64,000 bases of DNA from SAR324 cluster bacterium (lineage in GTDB: Bacteria > SAR324 > NAC60-12). The translations under genes and the position numbers were made by a program. The first letter of the stretch is position 1; each line of letters starts with the position of its first letter. Shown in pieces: positions 26,772-36,583 of the stretch. Location: NCBI GenBank assembly GCA_015231825.1, contig JADGAV010000004.1:208873-272872 (forward strand), given 5' to 3'. The notes beneath the pieces are model-generated. The model searched no databases. It was given only the letters and a program-made list of their open reading frames with translations, and had not been told where the DNA came from.

Positions 26772-28508
26772 ATGACGCTCTCATTTTCCCAACTTCTCTG
26801 GCAAACCAGCGAATTTCAGAATGAGCAGGAACAAATTACGCGTTTATGCAACTCCCTCCAAATATCCAGTGCATTCGCAAAGATTCTGATCAATCGAAAT
26901 CTCTCAGAAGTTGGCGATGTTGAGCAGTTTCTGAATCCTTCCAGTGTTCAATGCCATGACCCCTTTTTAATGCGGGACATGAAAAAAGCCGTTGAGCGGA
27001 TTTACTCCGCGCTGATGCGTAGAGAAAAAGTATCCATTTACGGTGACTATGATGCAGACGGGACCGCCGGAACCGTCATCCTGTATAAATATTTTAAACG
27101 AATTGGAATGCGTGTTCACTATTTTATTCCGGAACGTTTGAAAGATGGCTATGGGATGAGTGAAGAGACCCTGAAAACGCTCAAACGTAAAAATGTTGAT
27201 TTGATCATTACTGTGGACAACGGGATCACCGCCATTTCAGAAGCTCTGATATTGAAGAAATTGGGAATGGAATTGATCATTACCGATCACCATCAAGTCA
27301 TTTCAGAAACGCCCGTTGCCTGCGCCATTTTAAATCCGCAGCAACCGCAATGCAGTTATCCATTCAAGGGATTGTGCGGCACAGGTGTAGCCTACAAGCT
27401 GCTGATTGCATTCGATCATTTTTTAACAGAACAAAACTACTGGGAACTTTCTGGATATATCCGCCCTGATCTCAACAGAGATTTAGATCTTGTCGCTTTC
27501 GCCACGGTTGCAGACCGAGTGCCTTTGGTGGATGAAAACCGCTTTTTTGTCAAAGCCGGTTTAAAGATCATCAATTCTGCTCCCCGACCGGGATTGCAGA
27601 AACTGATGAAGGAGTGCAATATCAGGAGGCGGGTCACTCCCAATGTAATCAGTTTTAAACTTGCCCCTAAAATCAATGCAGTAGGCCGTTTGAGCGATCC
27701 CAATACTGGAGTCAATTTACTCCTGGCACACTCTCTTTCAGAAGCGCGCCCTTTTGCCAGCAGGCTGATTCAGGTCAATACCGAACGGCAGCAAATTGAA
27801 CGCAAAGTCTTCAATGCTGCACTGGCCCTGGCCAAAGCACAAAAAGATCAAAGTTTGATTATTCTCATTGACGACTACTGGCATTCTGGAGTGATTGGCA
27901 GCGTAGCAGCCAAAATTGCGGGGCGATTCCGTAAACCAACTGTCATTTTAACCTTGTTTCACGAAAAACAAGCAATGGGATCAATCCGCAGTGTCGGGGA
28001 CTTCGACGTTTGCAATGCTTTGCGGAATTGCGAAGAGCTTTTGGACAAGTTTGGAGGACACAAAGCGGCGGCAGGATTGAGCCTGGACGCGGTCAATGTG
28101 AAAGACTTTTGTCATCAATTCCGTACCAAGTTTGAATCCGGGCAATTGGATGCTCCTCGTTCCGGAAACGATGCTTTGACAATTGATGCCTGGATCAACC
28201 CGATGACGTTGAAGGAAGGATTGGTGGAGGAACTGATCAGCATGGCTCCATTCGGCACCCAAAATCCAGAACCGATTCTTGCAATGGAGAACACCAAAAT
28301 AAAGAATCTGATGGTCATTGGCAATCAGCACTTAAAGTTTGATGTCAATACCAGTGAATTGGACATGGAAGTCTTTGCCTGGGACCATTTTGACTGGTAT
28401 ACTCAATTGGGGGGGACCTGTGATATTGCGATGACCCTTCAAATGAACAGTATTTCAAAAAAATATCCATTGCAATTCAAAGCCATTGATATGAAGCAGT
28501 CTTCCTGA
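26772..28508 (+). CDS. recJ: Single-stranded-DNA-specific exonuclease RecJ
   Basis: 578 residues, the normal RecJ length. 5'-3' exonuclease on single-stranded DNA in RecF-pathway recombination and mismatch repair. DHH-superfamily motifs are GDYDADGTAGT (motif I/II), VDNGI, ITDHHQV (motif III), a later FATVADRVPL, and the DHHA1 signature FGGHKAAAGLSL, followed by the OB fold. The ATG at 26772 has a weak ribosome site, and the coding frame is unambiguous from there. It is 144 nt after the Rel homologue. Confidence 0.96.
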   Translation: MTLSFSQLLWQTSEFQNEQEQITRLCNSLQISSAFAKILINRNLSEVGDVEQFLNPSSVQCHDPFLMRDMKKAVERIYSALMRREKVSIYGDYDADGTAGTVILYKYFKRIGMRVHYFIPERLKDGYGMSEETLKTLKRKNVDLIITVDNGITAISEALILKKLGMELIITDHHQVISETPVACAILNPQQPQCSYPFKGLCGTGVAYKLLIAFDHFLTEQNYWELSGYIRPDLNRDLDLVAFATVADRVPLVDENRFFVKAGLKIINSAPRPGLQKLMKECNIRRRVTPNVISFKLAPKINAVGRLSDPNTGVNLLLAHSLSEARPFASRLIQVNTERQQIERKVFNAALALAKAQKDQSLIILIDDYWHSGVIGSVAAKIAGRFRKPTVILTLFHEKQAMGSIRSVGDFDVCNALRNCEELLDKFGGHKAAAGLSLDAVNVKDFCHQFRTKFESGQLDAPRSGNDALTIDAWINPMTLKEGLVEELISMAPFGTQNPEPILAMENTKIKNLMVIGNQHLKFDVNTSELDMEVFAWDHFDWYTQLGGTCDIAMTLQMNSISKKYPLQFKAIDMKQSS

Positions 28509-28553
28509 AGTTTTCACTCATCAAATGGGTGCTGATTTTTGTAGAGTACAACA

Positions 28554-29366
28554 ATGATAATCGTCGAAACAGGAATTTGGGCGAGTGTTTTCTTATATGC
28601 TATAGGATGGTGCACTCAGTTTTCTTTATTCCAAAAGCGTTTTAATCTTTCTTCCACTTTTGGAATCAACAGCCTTCTGCTAGCCTGCCTCCTTCACTCG
28701 GCAACCCTGCTCTATACAATTTTTTCAGGATTCTGGTCTACGCATCTCATTTTCGATTTTCTGAACGCGATTGCCTGGGCGCCGATTTTTATTTATTTAC
28801 TACTTAGAAAAAGGCTTCACAGCGACATCAGTTCTTCCGGGATTCCTCTCTTCACCATCCTGATACTTCTTCTTTCCACCCTGTTTTTAAAGGAAAATAT
28901 CGCTGCACTGGAATGGGTGAAACAAGCCCCATTTCTGCATCAGGCACTCCTGATTACCCACATTACAACGCTCATTGCAGGATACGTCCTCTTTGGCCTG
29001 TCCTGTATTTCAAGTGTGCTTTTTCTTTATCAGGAACATCAGATTAAAACCAAACTGGTTAAAATCCTCGTTCATCAATTCCCTTCATTGACACGTTTGG
29101 ATCAGATTAGCTACCGTTCTGTGATCCTTGGATTTTCATTTTTAACAATTGGCCTAATCTTAGGCATTCTTCTCAGTGACAATTTACAAAGTTCTCGCAG
29201 TCTTGGTCGATTGGGATTCGCTTTTCTCATTTGGTTCCTCTACGCGTTTTTTTTAATGGAACGATTTTTCCAAGGTTACAAACGGAGATTCATTGCAATT
29301 TGGTCAATCATCGGTTTTTTTCTTGTTTTAACGTCTTTGATTATTGAAACCGTGCATTTGATCTGA
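28554..29366 (+). CDS. CcsA/HemX-type cytochrome c assembly membrane protein
   Basis: 270 residues with about eight membrane helices. It matches the short HemX/YpjD-like branch of the CcsA family: LLITHITTLIAGYVLFGLS places the first heme-type His, and SLTRLDQISYRSVILGFSF with LTIGLILGILL follow. The tryptophan-rich WWD loop of true heme handlers is not evident, so haem export or an accessory role in GluTR/cytochrome assembly is uncertain. It lies between recJ (45 nt) and rsmI; its position may be read-through rather than functional coupling. Confidence 0.78.
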   Translation: MIIVETGIWASVFLYAIGWCTQFSLFQKRFNLSSTFGINSLLLACLLHSATLLYTIFSGFWSTHLIFDFLNAIAWAPIFIYLLLRKRLHSDISSSGIPLFTILILLLSTLFLKENIAALEWVKQAPFLHQALLITHITTLIAGYVLFGLSCISSVLFLYQEHQIKTKLVKILVHQFPSLTRLDQISYRSVILGFSFLTIGLILGILLSDNLQSSRSLGRLGFAFLIWFLYAFFLMERFFQGYKRRFIAIWSIIGFFLVLTSLIIETVHLI

Positions 29367-29533
29367 GGGCAGGCGATTTTGGTATAGGAAAGTATCATTC
29401 CAGCACTCAAACATGGAAAAGCCCAATAACTGCTCTGAGGGTTAAAAATCGCTGGAAATTCGGGAAGAGTTAAATTACAAATTGTCGCCAACAAAGAAAA
29501 AAGTGGAAAAAGCATTATGCAGAAGAACTCCTG

Positions 29534-30247
29534 ATGGAAAAAGAAGACGCACAGGGACGATTATTCATCATTTGCACCCCCATCGGAAATTTGGAGGACA
29601 TGACTTTTCGAGCAGTGCGGATTTTAGGGTCATTGGATGCACTGGCCTGCGAAGATACCCGTCAAACAAGAAAAATCTTTGACCGCTATGAAATTCCAAG
29701 ACCGAACAATATTTTTTCATACCATGAACACAATGCGGAGAAAGCAGGAAAACAAATTTTGGCATTTCTCAAGCAGGGTAATTGTGTAGGATTGTGTTCA
29801 GATGCCGGGTATCCTGGCATCAGCGATCCAGGCTATCGTATTATTTCAACTTCTCTGGAAGAAGGTTACTCCGTGGAAGTTATCCCGGGCCCAGGGGCCG
29901 TGTCAATAGCCCTCGTCTCTTCCGGATTGTCCACAGCAAGCTACACATTCAAAGGTTTTCCTCCCAGCAAATCAGGACAACGGAAAAAATTTCTGGAAGC
30001 CGAAAAAGAATCGCTTCACACTTTGGTGTTTTTTGAATCTCCTTATCGAATCAACCGCTTTTTATCAGACGCCTATCAGGTACTGGGGAATCGCAAGGCT
30101 GCCGTTTGTGTGGAATTGACTAAAAAATTTGAACGGGTACACCGTGCTTTTTTGAAAGATCTTTCTGAAGATTTCGAGCAAAGAAAAACAAAGGGAGAAA
30201 TTACAGTGGTAATTTCTGGAAATAATCCCAAGTTTATCAAAGAATAA
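29534..30247 (+). CDS. rsmI: 16S rRNA (cytidine(1402)-2'-O)-methyltransferase RsmI
   Basis: 237 residues. Methylates the ribose of C1402 in the decoding centre of 16S rRNA. Tetrapyrrole-methylase fold with the family motifs IICTPIGNLEDMT at the N-terminus, EDTRQTRKI, SDAGYPGISDPGY, VIPGPGAVSIAL, FKGFPPS, and VFFESPYRI. All are intact. The C-terminal extension of longer homologues is absent. It is preceded by a 167-nt gap and followed by the zinc-ribbon membrane protein at 32 nt. Confidence 0.96.
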   Translation: MEKEDAQGRLFIICTPIGNLEDMTFRAVRILGSLDALACEDTRQTRKIFDRYEIPRPNNIFSYHEHNAEKAGKQILAFLKQGNCVGLCSDAGYPGISDPGYRIISTSLEEGYSVEVIPGPGAVSIALVSSGLSTASYTFKGFPPSKSGQRKKFLEAEKESLHTLVFFESPYRINRFLSDAYQVLGNRKAAVCVELTKKFERVHRAFLKDLSEDFEQRKTKGEITVVISGNNPKFIKE

Positions 30248-30279
30248 TCCGTCGGTGCCGGCAGAGAAAAAAGGCATTC

Positions 30280-30978
30280 ATGAGGAACGCTTCCTATTTA
30301 TTTGTCACTTTCTTCCTGATCGTGGTTGGCATTGGAATATTGCGCTACTCACTTTTTCCCCCATATATTTCCAATACCTACCGTCTACTGGAGTTGATCA
30401 ATCATGAAGAAAATCAAAGCCCGATGCCCGAACAGAAAGAGGATTCTCTAAAGAAACTCCCGCCATTGCCGGTTATTCCCTTCTACACCAGTCTCCATCT
30501 GGTACTGCTGGGATTGTCTTTATTCGGAATCGGCATTTTCATGATTTATTTTCTCCCTTCATTTATTGGCAGAAGTCACCGTGACAAGCTTTCTATCTGG
30601 ATTTTAAATTTATTTCTGGGCTGGAGCTTCTTAGGTTGGGTTATTGCTCTTATTTGGGCTGTCACAAAAGACCCTATTTTTCTTGTCGAACCGAATTCTG
30701 ATGACCTGGTGACGCAATTAAACGATTTGGAAAAACTTCGCCAGAAAGGAGTGCTCAATGCGTCTGAATTTGAGAACCTTAAAGTAAGGTTAGTTCGCGG
30801 ATATGAGAAGAAAAAAACCGTTTCGCAAAGCAAAAAGGGAGGACGATCCGCTTCTAAAAATGATGCGGATTCTGCAAAAAGCGTCTGTCCTCACTGCGCC
30901 AGGGAATACAAAATTAGAACAAGGCTCCTGGGTAAAATGGCAGTCTGTAAAAACTGTCATAAAAAGTTTAAACTCTGA
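30280..30978 (+). CDS. Membrane protein with superinfection-immunity-like, SHOCT-like and zinc-ribbon parts
   Basis: 232 residues in three recognisable blocks. One membrane helix lies near residues 5-25; residues about 70-130 form two further helices with FLPSFIG and LNLFLGWSFLGWVIALIWA, the pattern of the phage T4 Imm-like superinfection immunity family that also occurs in chromosomes. Residues about 148-168 are a SHOCT-like short helix (LEKLRQKGVLNASEFENLK). The C-terminus is an MJ0042-type zinc ribbon with CPHC and CKNC. I do not know this combination as a characterised protein. It may sense or regulate at the membrane. It follows rsmI. Confidence 0.68.
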   Translation: MRNASYLFVTFFLIVVGIGILRYSLFPPYISNTYRLLELINHEENQSPMPEQKEDSLKKLPPLPVIPFYTSLHLVLLGLSLFGIGIFMIYFLPSFIGRSHRDKLSIWILNLFLGWSFLGWVIALIWAVTKDPIFLVEPNSDDLVTQLNDLEKLRQKGVLNASEFENLKVRLVRGYEKKKTVSQSKKGGRSASKNDADSAKSVCPHCAREYKIRTRLLGKMAVCKNCHKKFKL

Positions 30979-30983
30979 AAACA

Positions 30984-31268
30984 CTATTTTTCATAGACTT
31001 CATGAACAGGACGGGCAGCCAAAACCTGTTCAGTGCCCCAATTGGTGACTTTTCTGAACCGATCCGACCGGATAAAGTCATCAAAAGCGTCTCGGGAATT
31101 CCATTCTGAAACAATTAGATATGCCTGCGGATTGTCAATATCCCGAAAAAGATGCGTCTTTTGATGACCTTCCATATCCTGCATCGCTGCAACGACCTGC
31201 CGGAAGGCATTTTCAAAAATCGTTTCTTTGCCGGCAATCAATTGATAGTTCATTCCTACTGTGATCAT
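30984..31268 (-). CDS. Antibiotic-biosynthesis-monooxygenase (ABM) domain protein
   Basis: 94-residue single ABM domain (dimeric ferredoxin-like fold). Landmarks are FENAFRQVVAAMQDMEGH, YLIVSEWNSRDAFDDFIRS and FRKVTNWGTEQVL. ABM proteins include quinol monooxygenases, haem-degrading IsdG-type enzymes and proteins with unknown ligands; no haem ligand pattern is clear here. I start at the ATG at 31268 because AAAGGA lies a few bases upstream; the frame is open to 31364 without a better site. Its stop nearly touches the convergent zinc-ribbon gene. Confidence 0.8.
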   Translation of the reverse strand: MITVGMNYQLIAGKETIFENAFRQVVAAMQDMEGHQKTHLFRDIDNPQAYLIVSEWNSRDAFDDFIRSDRFRKVTNWGTEQVLAARPVHEVYEK

Positions 31269-31538
31269 TTTTTCCTTTAAAAAAACATTGAGAAGAATAT
31301 TTATGAAATTTAAATGCAATGGGTTCCTGGCCAGACACAATAGTGAATCTGATGCATGGCTCATGAAAGGCTATTTTAGTCCGGGACGCTTCCCAAAGTC
31401 AACCTGGATAGAGTTCGGGAAATTGCTTGTGCCTTGAAAAGAACCTTATTGAACAAGCAATCTCTGAAGAAAAACCAGGTGAAACGCAAGAAGACCCGGA
31501 CGAACATGATTTGTAAATGACTGGATGCAACAAAAAAT

Positions 31539-32609
31539 TCAAGGTTCACTTCTGCCAGGTTCATGCGCGGGAGCCAGAGCACGGAAGATTGCAGATGCCA
31601 TTTGGTCCAAAGAGATCAGGTGTTCAACCCCTCCACGCTTGTCAGCTTCGTTTGGCATTCCAAACACAACTGAAGATTTTTCATCCTGACCCAGGGTACG
31701 GGCTCCATGTTTCCGCATGATCGACATCCCCTCTGCACCATCATTTCCCATTCCAGTCAAAATAACCCCGATTGCATTGGCACCCACGTGCTGAGCCACG
31801 GAGCGAAAAAGAACGTCGACTGAAGGGCAATGCCCATTGACTTTTTCGGCTTCTTGACAAACAATCCGGTAATTTTCTCCTTCCCGCCGCACGGTCATTT
31901 GTTTGGCCCCTGGAGCGATCAGCATCTGCCCGGGGCCGATTTGGTCACCGTTTTCTGCTTCTTTGATATCAATTGCGCATTCTTTATTCAACCGATCCGC
32001 AAACATCTTCGTAAATCCAGGAGGCATGTGCTGGACGACCACGATGCCTGGAATAGTCAGAGGAAATTGAACAACAATTTTGCGTATGGCTTCCGTACCT
32101 CCGGTGGAGGCACCAATAGCAATTATTTTATGACTCGATTTTGGAAATGGCTCATCCCTGATTGCAGAATGCATCTTCTGCGGGGCGGGATGGAAATATT
32201 TTTTAGCATGGATATCAACTTTTGCTGCCATCTTGATCTTCTCACACAATTCAGAGATCATAGCATTGAGTCCCTGGCTTCCATGAGGTTTTGTCACAAA
32301 ATCAATCGCTCCGGCAGCGAGCGCATCAAAAGTAACTTTGGCCCCCCTTTCTGTCATTGAACTGACCATGATGGTTCGCATCGGATGCTGAGGCATTAAG
32401 CGGCGGAGAAATTCAATCCCGTCCATCCGGGGCATTTCCACATCAAGCGTCAAAACATCCGGTTGCTTTGTAACAATTAAATCTCTTGCTGCATAAGCAT
32501 CATGTGCAGTCCCCGCCACTTCAATCTGAGGATCTTTTGCCAATCCCTGACTTAGGATTTGTCGAACCAATGCAGAGTCATCGACTATCAAAACACGAAT
32601 AGGCTTCAT
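31539..32609 (-). CDS. cheB: Chemotaxis response regulator protein-glutamate methylesterase CheB
   Basis: 356 residues: receiver domain (about 1-120; IRVLIVDDSALVRQI at the start and phospho-Asp in TLDVEMPRMDG) followed by the methylesterase domain with the catalytic triad in IGASTGGTEAI (Ser), VQHMPPGFT (His) and GMGNDGAEGM (Asp). It demethylates or deamidates receptors when phosphorylated by CheA. The gene is 36 nt after cheR on the minus strand and last of the cheA-cheR-cheB run. Confidence 0.96.
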   Translation of the reverse strand: MKPIRVLIVDDSALVRQILSQGLAKDPQIEVAGTAHDAYAARDLIVTKQPDVLTLDVEMPRMDGIEFLRRLMPQHPMRTIMVSSMTERGAKVTFDALAAGAIDFVTKPHGSQGLNAMISELCEKIKMAAKVDIHAKKYFHPAPQKMHSAIRDEPFPKSSHKIIAIGASTGGTEAIRKIVVQFPLTIPGIVVVQHMPPGFTKMFADRLNKECAIDIKEAENGDQIGPGQMLIAPGAKQMTVRREGENYRIVCQEAEKVNGHCPSVDVLFRSVAQHVGANAIGVILTGMGNDGAEGMSIMRKHGARTLGQDEKSSVVFGMPNEADKRGGVEHLISLDQMASAIFRALAPAHEPGRSEP

Positions 32610-32645
32610 CGTTTAATAAAATTGGATGCGTGATACCATTAAAAA

Positions 32646-33524
32646 CTATGCCGATTTCCTGTATACCGCTGGACTGACATATTGATATGGATTGTCAATA
32701 CGCCCCAGTGACTCAGAAAAACCAACAAATAAATAACCACCCGGCGATGTCCAATCATAAAACTGGCGTATCAGCTTTTGAATGGTTGCCTGGTCAAAAT
32801 ATATCATGACATTTCGACAAAATATGATGTGAAATGGTTTTTTAAACGGAAAGCGAGCTTGTACCAAATTAAAGCGTCGGAATGTAATTTCGCTTTTTAA
32901 CTCGTCATTGACCTTCCACAGTCCCTGTTTCACTTGATGAAAAAATCGCAACCGCAAGGGGAGAGGAACGCGATTGACATTTTCATTATCATAAATTCCT
33001 TCCTCTGCAGCGATAAGCACTTCTTTTGAAATGTCTGTCGCCAGCAATCCTGCATCCCAGGAAGCATAAGATGACCCAAACTGATCCATCATTGTCATCA
33101 TGATACCATACGCCTCCTCCCCGGTTGAAGAAGCTGCACACCATATCCGCAGGTCATTTGATCCCTGATCTTTGAGGATTTGAGAAATTTGCGGAATAGC
33201 AGTTTCCCTGAAAATTTTGAAGTGTTCCGATTCTCGAAAAAAAAAAGTATGATTCGTTGAAATCAGATCTGCCAGAAGCCCCAAAGCCATCCCAGAAGTA
33301 TCACGATGCACATATTCAGCGTACTGATTGAAACTGGTAAAACCTGCTTTTTGGAAATACTTGTTCAATCGAGTGAGCAAAAGTCCGCGTTTTTCTTCAG
33401 CTAAATTGATCCCGAAACGGCTATGGATTAAGTTTCTCATCAATGTGAATTCTTCATTTGTGATGCTGAGCCCTTCGCCCCGGGTGGATGTTGAATTCAT
33501 AGCTTCAGGAATCTTTATGAGCAT
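32646..33524 (-). CDS. cheR: Chemotaxis protein methyltransferase CheR
   Basis: 292 residues with an N-terminal helical CheR_N domain and SAM-binding core. Diagnostic segments are TNHTFFFRESEHFKI, WCAASSTGEEAYGI and IIFCRNVMIYFDQATI. It methylates glutamates on chemoreceptors. The ATG at 33524 gives the longest form; an in-frame ATG at 33500 has a comparable upstream context. It lies 104 nt after cheA and 36 nt before cheB. Confidence 0.95.
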   Translation of the reverse strand: MLIKIPEAMNSTSTRGEGLSITNEEFTLMRNLIHSRFGINLAEEKRGLLLTRLNKYFQKAGFTSFNQYAEYVHRDTSGMALGLLADLISTNHTFFFRESEHFKIFRETAIPQISQILKDQGSNDLRIWCAASSTGEEAYGIMMTMMDQFGSSYASWDAGLLATDISKEVLIAAEEGIYDNENVNRVPLPLRLRFFHQVKQGLWKVNDELKSEITFRRFNLVQARFPFKKPFHIIFCRNVMIYFDQATIQKLIRQFYDWTSPGGYLFVGFSESLGRIDNPYQYVSPAVYRKSA

Positions 33525-33628
33525 GACGGGAAAGCCTGCTCCCTCTGTAAAAGAAAATCAGATTTCTATTTGCAATCATGTGAAGGAATAAAAATTTTGA
33601 ATGAGGGCAGCATTTTGAGGCGATCGGT

Positions 33629-36070
33629 TCAGACCGTCTCGATCAAACTGACGAGATCCAGTATCAAACTGATATCACCGTCACCTAATATTGTACACCC
33701 TGCCAAATGGGGAACATCTCCGAAAAACTGCGGCATGCCTTTCACCACCACCTGACGTTCTCCAAGGACCTCATCGACGAACAAACAAGCCTGATTTTCA
33801 TGATCTTCAATCACAATCACAATACCGTCGTTGAGATCTTTCGAATCCGGCTTCAGTTGATGCAGTTCATGCAAGCGGATGACAGGAATCAATTCCTCCC
33901 GGATAAGAACCACTTCCAAGCCATCGTTAGTTGCAGAAATGGCTTCTTTTTTCGGTTTGAGAGATTCTCTGATTCCTACAATAGGAATGACATAAATCAT
34001 CGTCCCTACTCGAATCAGCATACCATCAATAATGGCGAGGGTTAGTGGAATTCGCAGAACAAAATTGGTCCCGACTCCAGGGCTGGAAGTGACGTCAACC
34101 CGACCACGCAATTCATCAATGTTCCGTTTGACCACGTCCATACCAACGCCTCTTCCGGAAAAGTCGGTGACAGTCTCTGCAGTTGAAAATCCCGGCAAAA
34201 AAACCATTTTCCAAATTTCAGAATCAGGAGGATCCGAATCCTCTGCAACCAGTCCTCTTTCTTTTGCACGATTTAGAATCTTTTCCCGATTCAGTCCACG
34301 CCCGTCATCAGAAATTGTTATCCAAACCTCATTTCCAGAATGTTTTGCCTCCAGTACAAGAGTCCCTTTTTCCGGTTTTCCGGCCGCGGTTCTTTCATCA
34401 GGAGAATCGATACCATGATCGACTGCGTTGCGGATGATATGCAGGAGAGGATCAGAAATATGTTCAATCACTGTTCGATCCACTTCAGTATCTTCTCCTT
34501 TCAATTTCAATTCAACTTTTTTACCGACTTTTTTTGAGACATCATGGACCACCCGGACCATTTTACGAAATGTTCCTGAGACAGGTAGCATCCTCATTGA
34601 CATTGCCACTTCTTGTAAATCTCTGACATTTTTATTGAGCTGTCGGGCAGACTCAACGAAGCGATCTGATTCAATATCCGTCAAATTTGGATTATGGGTA
34701 ATCATCGCTTCCGAAATCACCAGTTCTCCAACCAGGTTGATCAATTGATCTATTTTGTTTACATTGACCCGAATATCAGATTGTTTGAGAGAAGTTTTGC
34801 TTTGGGGAAGTTTTTGACCGTTTTCTTTGGAACGAAGCAATTCATCTTCCTCCGAACCGTTTATTTTCTTCGTTTCTTTATTGGAATGGGTGATTTGCGG
34901 AGCAGTTGCATTTGTCTCGAGCGGAGGCAGCGTTTCCGAATCAGGAAAAGAGTTCAAATCCAATTCGAGAGGAGGTTCAGACTCCTTTTGTACAGCCTCG
35001 GAAGCAAGATCGGGGAGTGGATCTAAATCAATTGAGAATTGAGATTCCCTTTGCACTGCCTCGGAAGCGAGATCTGGAATCTCGAACTCATCTTCTGTGG
35101 GAGAAACAGGAATAGTTTTTCGTTCAAGTATGGCTGTCAATTGGCTTAAAACGAAATCCGCGTCCGGCATTTGGAGCTGCTGGTTTTCTGCAACGGTTTT
35201 AATTCCAACCCTAAGCGTGTCTACTACTTTCAAAAGGGTTTGGATCAACTGATCATTGACTTCGAGCGCCCGGTCTTTGAGTTCTCCAAGTACGGATTCG
35301 GTTTTGTGACTCAATTGTTCGATGGAAACCAATCCTAGAAACCCTGAATTTCCTTTCAGAGTATGTATTTGTCGAAAGGCCGTTTCTATGAAAGGAATAT
35401 TTTCGTTCTCATCACGGATTTTCTCGAGAACCAAAAGCGCTTCTTCGGTTGCCTCCAACTGCTCTTCTGCTTCCTGAACAAAACTTTGGGTCATTTCAGG
35501 GGTGAGCAGAAAAGCTGCAAAATCAGTTTCTTCTTTATTGGGAACAGTTGCTGATTCAACTGGTATTTCTGTTTCTGTCAAAGGAGTATTATTCTTTTCA
35601 GATTCAGCATGCGGCAAGTTTTGAGAAGGAGAAGTTTCTTGTTCTGGAGCAACTTCGGATTTTGAGATTCTTTGAATAATTTCCTCCAGTTTTCCAACGA
35701 GTATTGCACTTTCACTCTCAAACCCAGTATCTTCAAAAACCGTCCCGACCTTCTCCAGCATCTGACGAATCAAATCCCCGCACCGTACCAGAATATCAAC
35801 GCAATCTGAATCGAATTCGATCGTTTCCTTACGGAATAACTGGAGCAGCGTTTCCGCAGTATGAGTGAGTCGTTTGATCGTATTGAAGTTTAGAAACCCA
35901 GCTCCTCCTTTGAGAGAATGAAATAATCGAAAAATTGTACTGACCGACTCGCTTTTACGATCTGCCTCAAGATCGAGACCCAGATCAATTATCAGAGGTT
36001 CGACTAGATCAAGCGTCTCCAGACTTTCAGCAACAAATTCTAACAACATTTCCCGCTGCTCTGCGTCCAT
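33629..36070 (-). CDS. cheA: Chemotaxis histidine kinase CheA with two HPt domains
   Basis: 813 residues. Two phosphotransfer domains are visible: His51 in LFHSLKGGAGFLNF and His236 in IHTLKGNSGFLGL, followed by a low-complexity Glu/Pro-rich linker (about 320-420) with a 21-residue tandem repeat, then the dimerisation helix, the HATPase domain with NAVDHGIDSP (N box), GDGRG-like ISDDGRGLN and FSGRGVGMDV, and a CheW-like C-terminal domain. It phosphorylates CheB/CheY-type proteins on signals from receptors. GGAG precedes the ATG. No CheW, CheY or receptor gene is in this window. Confidence 0.95.
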   Translation of the reverse strand: MDAEQREMLLEFVAESLETLDLVEPLIIDLGLDLEADRKSESVSTIFRLFHSLKGGAGFLNFNTIKRLTHTAETLLQLFRKETIEFDSDCVDILVRCGDLIRQMLEKVGTVFEDTGFESESAILVGKLEEIIQRISKSEVAPEQETSPSQNLPHAESEKNNTPLTETEIPVESATVPNKEETDFAAFLLTPEMTQSFVQEAEEQLEATEEALLVLEKIRDENENIPFIETAFRQIHTLKGNSGFLGLVSIEQLSHKTESVLGELKDRALEVNDQLIQTLLKVVDTLRVGIKTVAENQQLQMPDADFVLSQLTAILERKTIPVSPTEDEFEIPDLASEAVQRESQFSIDLDPLPDLASEAVQKESEPPLELDLNSFPDSETLPPLETNATAPQITHSNKETKKINGSEEDELLRSKENGQKLPQSKTSLKQSDIRVNVNKIDQLINLVGELVISEAMITHNPNLTDIESDRFVESARQLNKNVRDLQEVAMSMRMLPVSGTFRKMVRVVHDVSKKVGKKVELKLKGEDTEVDRTVIEHISDPLLHIIRNAVDHGIDSPDERTAAGKPEKGTLVLEAKHSGNEVWITISDDGRGLNREKILNRAKERGLVAEDSDPPDSEIWKMVFLPGFSTAETVTDFSGRGVGMDVVKRNIDELRGRVDVTSSPGVGTNFVLRIPLTLAIIDGMLIRVGTMIYVIPIVGIRESLKPKKEAISATNDGLEVVLIREELIPVIRLHELHQLKPDSKDLNDGIVIVIEDHENQACLFVDEVLGERQVVVKGMPQFFGDVPHLAGCTILGDGDISLILDLVSLIETV
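34952..35077 (-). repeat. Two 63-bp direct tandem units in the cheA linker
   Basis: Two adjacent copies encode PDLASEAVQRES... and PDLASEAVQKES..., each 21 residues. The most similar core is 27 bp with about four mismatches (35051-35077 against 34988-35014). It lies in the disordered linker between the second HPt and the kinase core, so copy number could change without breaking the fold. Confidence 0.7.
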
Positions 36071-36579
36071 TAGCCGACTCCAATCATTTGCTTAAACGCC
36101 AATACAGGGAAAGGTAGGCAACAATCATTTCAAAATTCAGAAATTTGAGTCTCATTTCATCCCAAATCAGATGCCAACTAGGATTTTACAGAGTCGTATT
36201 CTCACAGGCTGTTTTTAGGCCTTATAGTAAAAGAATCCTGGTAAAAAACAATAAAATAACATTAAATCCCCTCGACCCTCAACTCTTTTCGCGAAGTCTT
36301 GAAATTGGCATATTTTTAGCACCATTCATTTGCAAATCATGAGGAACCCATCGATGTTTCGACGCAGGGCCTGACATTTCTATCTTTTTGAAAACAGGAA
36401 TTTTCGATAATTAAAGGAATAGAAAGGTTTAAAGGTAATCAGCAAATTTAGAAGGAGAAATTCCAGGAGACAGGAAACCTGCAGGACAAAGGCGTCAAAT
36501 TCAGTCACTGGGTCAGTCGCAAAGAAAAAGACGGAAAATTTGTCTCATCTGTTAAAATTGAGGAACAAGGAGTGTTGTT
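36071..36579. other. 509-bp gap between cheA and a small gene
   Basis: The gap holds the cheA promoter (minus) and the promoter of the small gene at 36580. The first 300 bases show nothing recognisable. The last 130 carry a coding-like frame described separately. Confidence 0.4.
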
Positions 36580-36583
36580 ATGA
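36452..36583 (+). pseudogene. Coding-like fragment overlapping the next gene's start
   Basis: After an in-frame TAG at 36449-36451 the frame runs 43 codons to a TGA that overlaps the next ATG (ATGA). It reads plausibly as protein (KFQETGNLQDKGVKFSHWV, then a Lys-rich end), and the same frame continues upstream of the TAG with similar composition. No usable start codon follows the TAG. It is either a gene killed by one nonsense change or chance. Confidence 0.3.
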
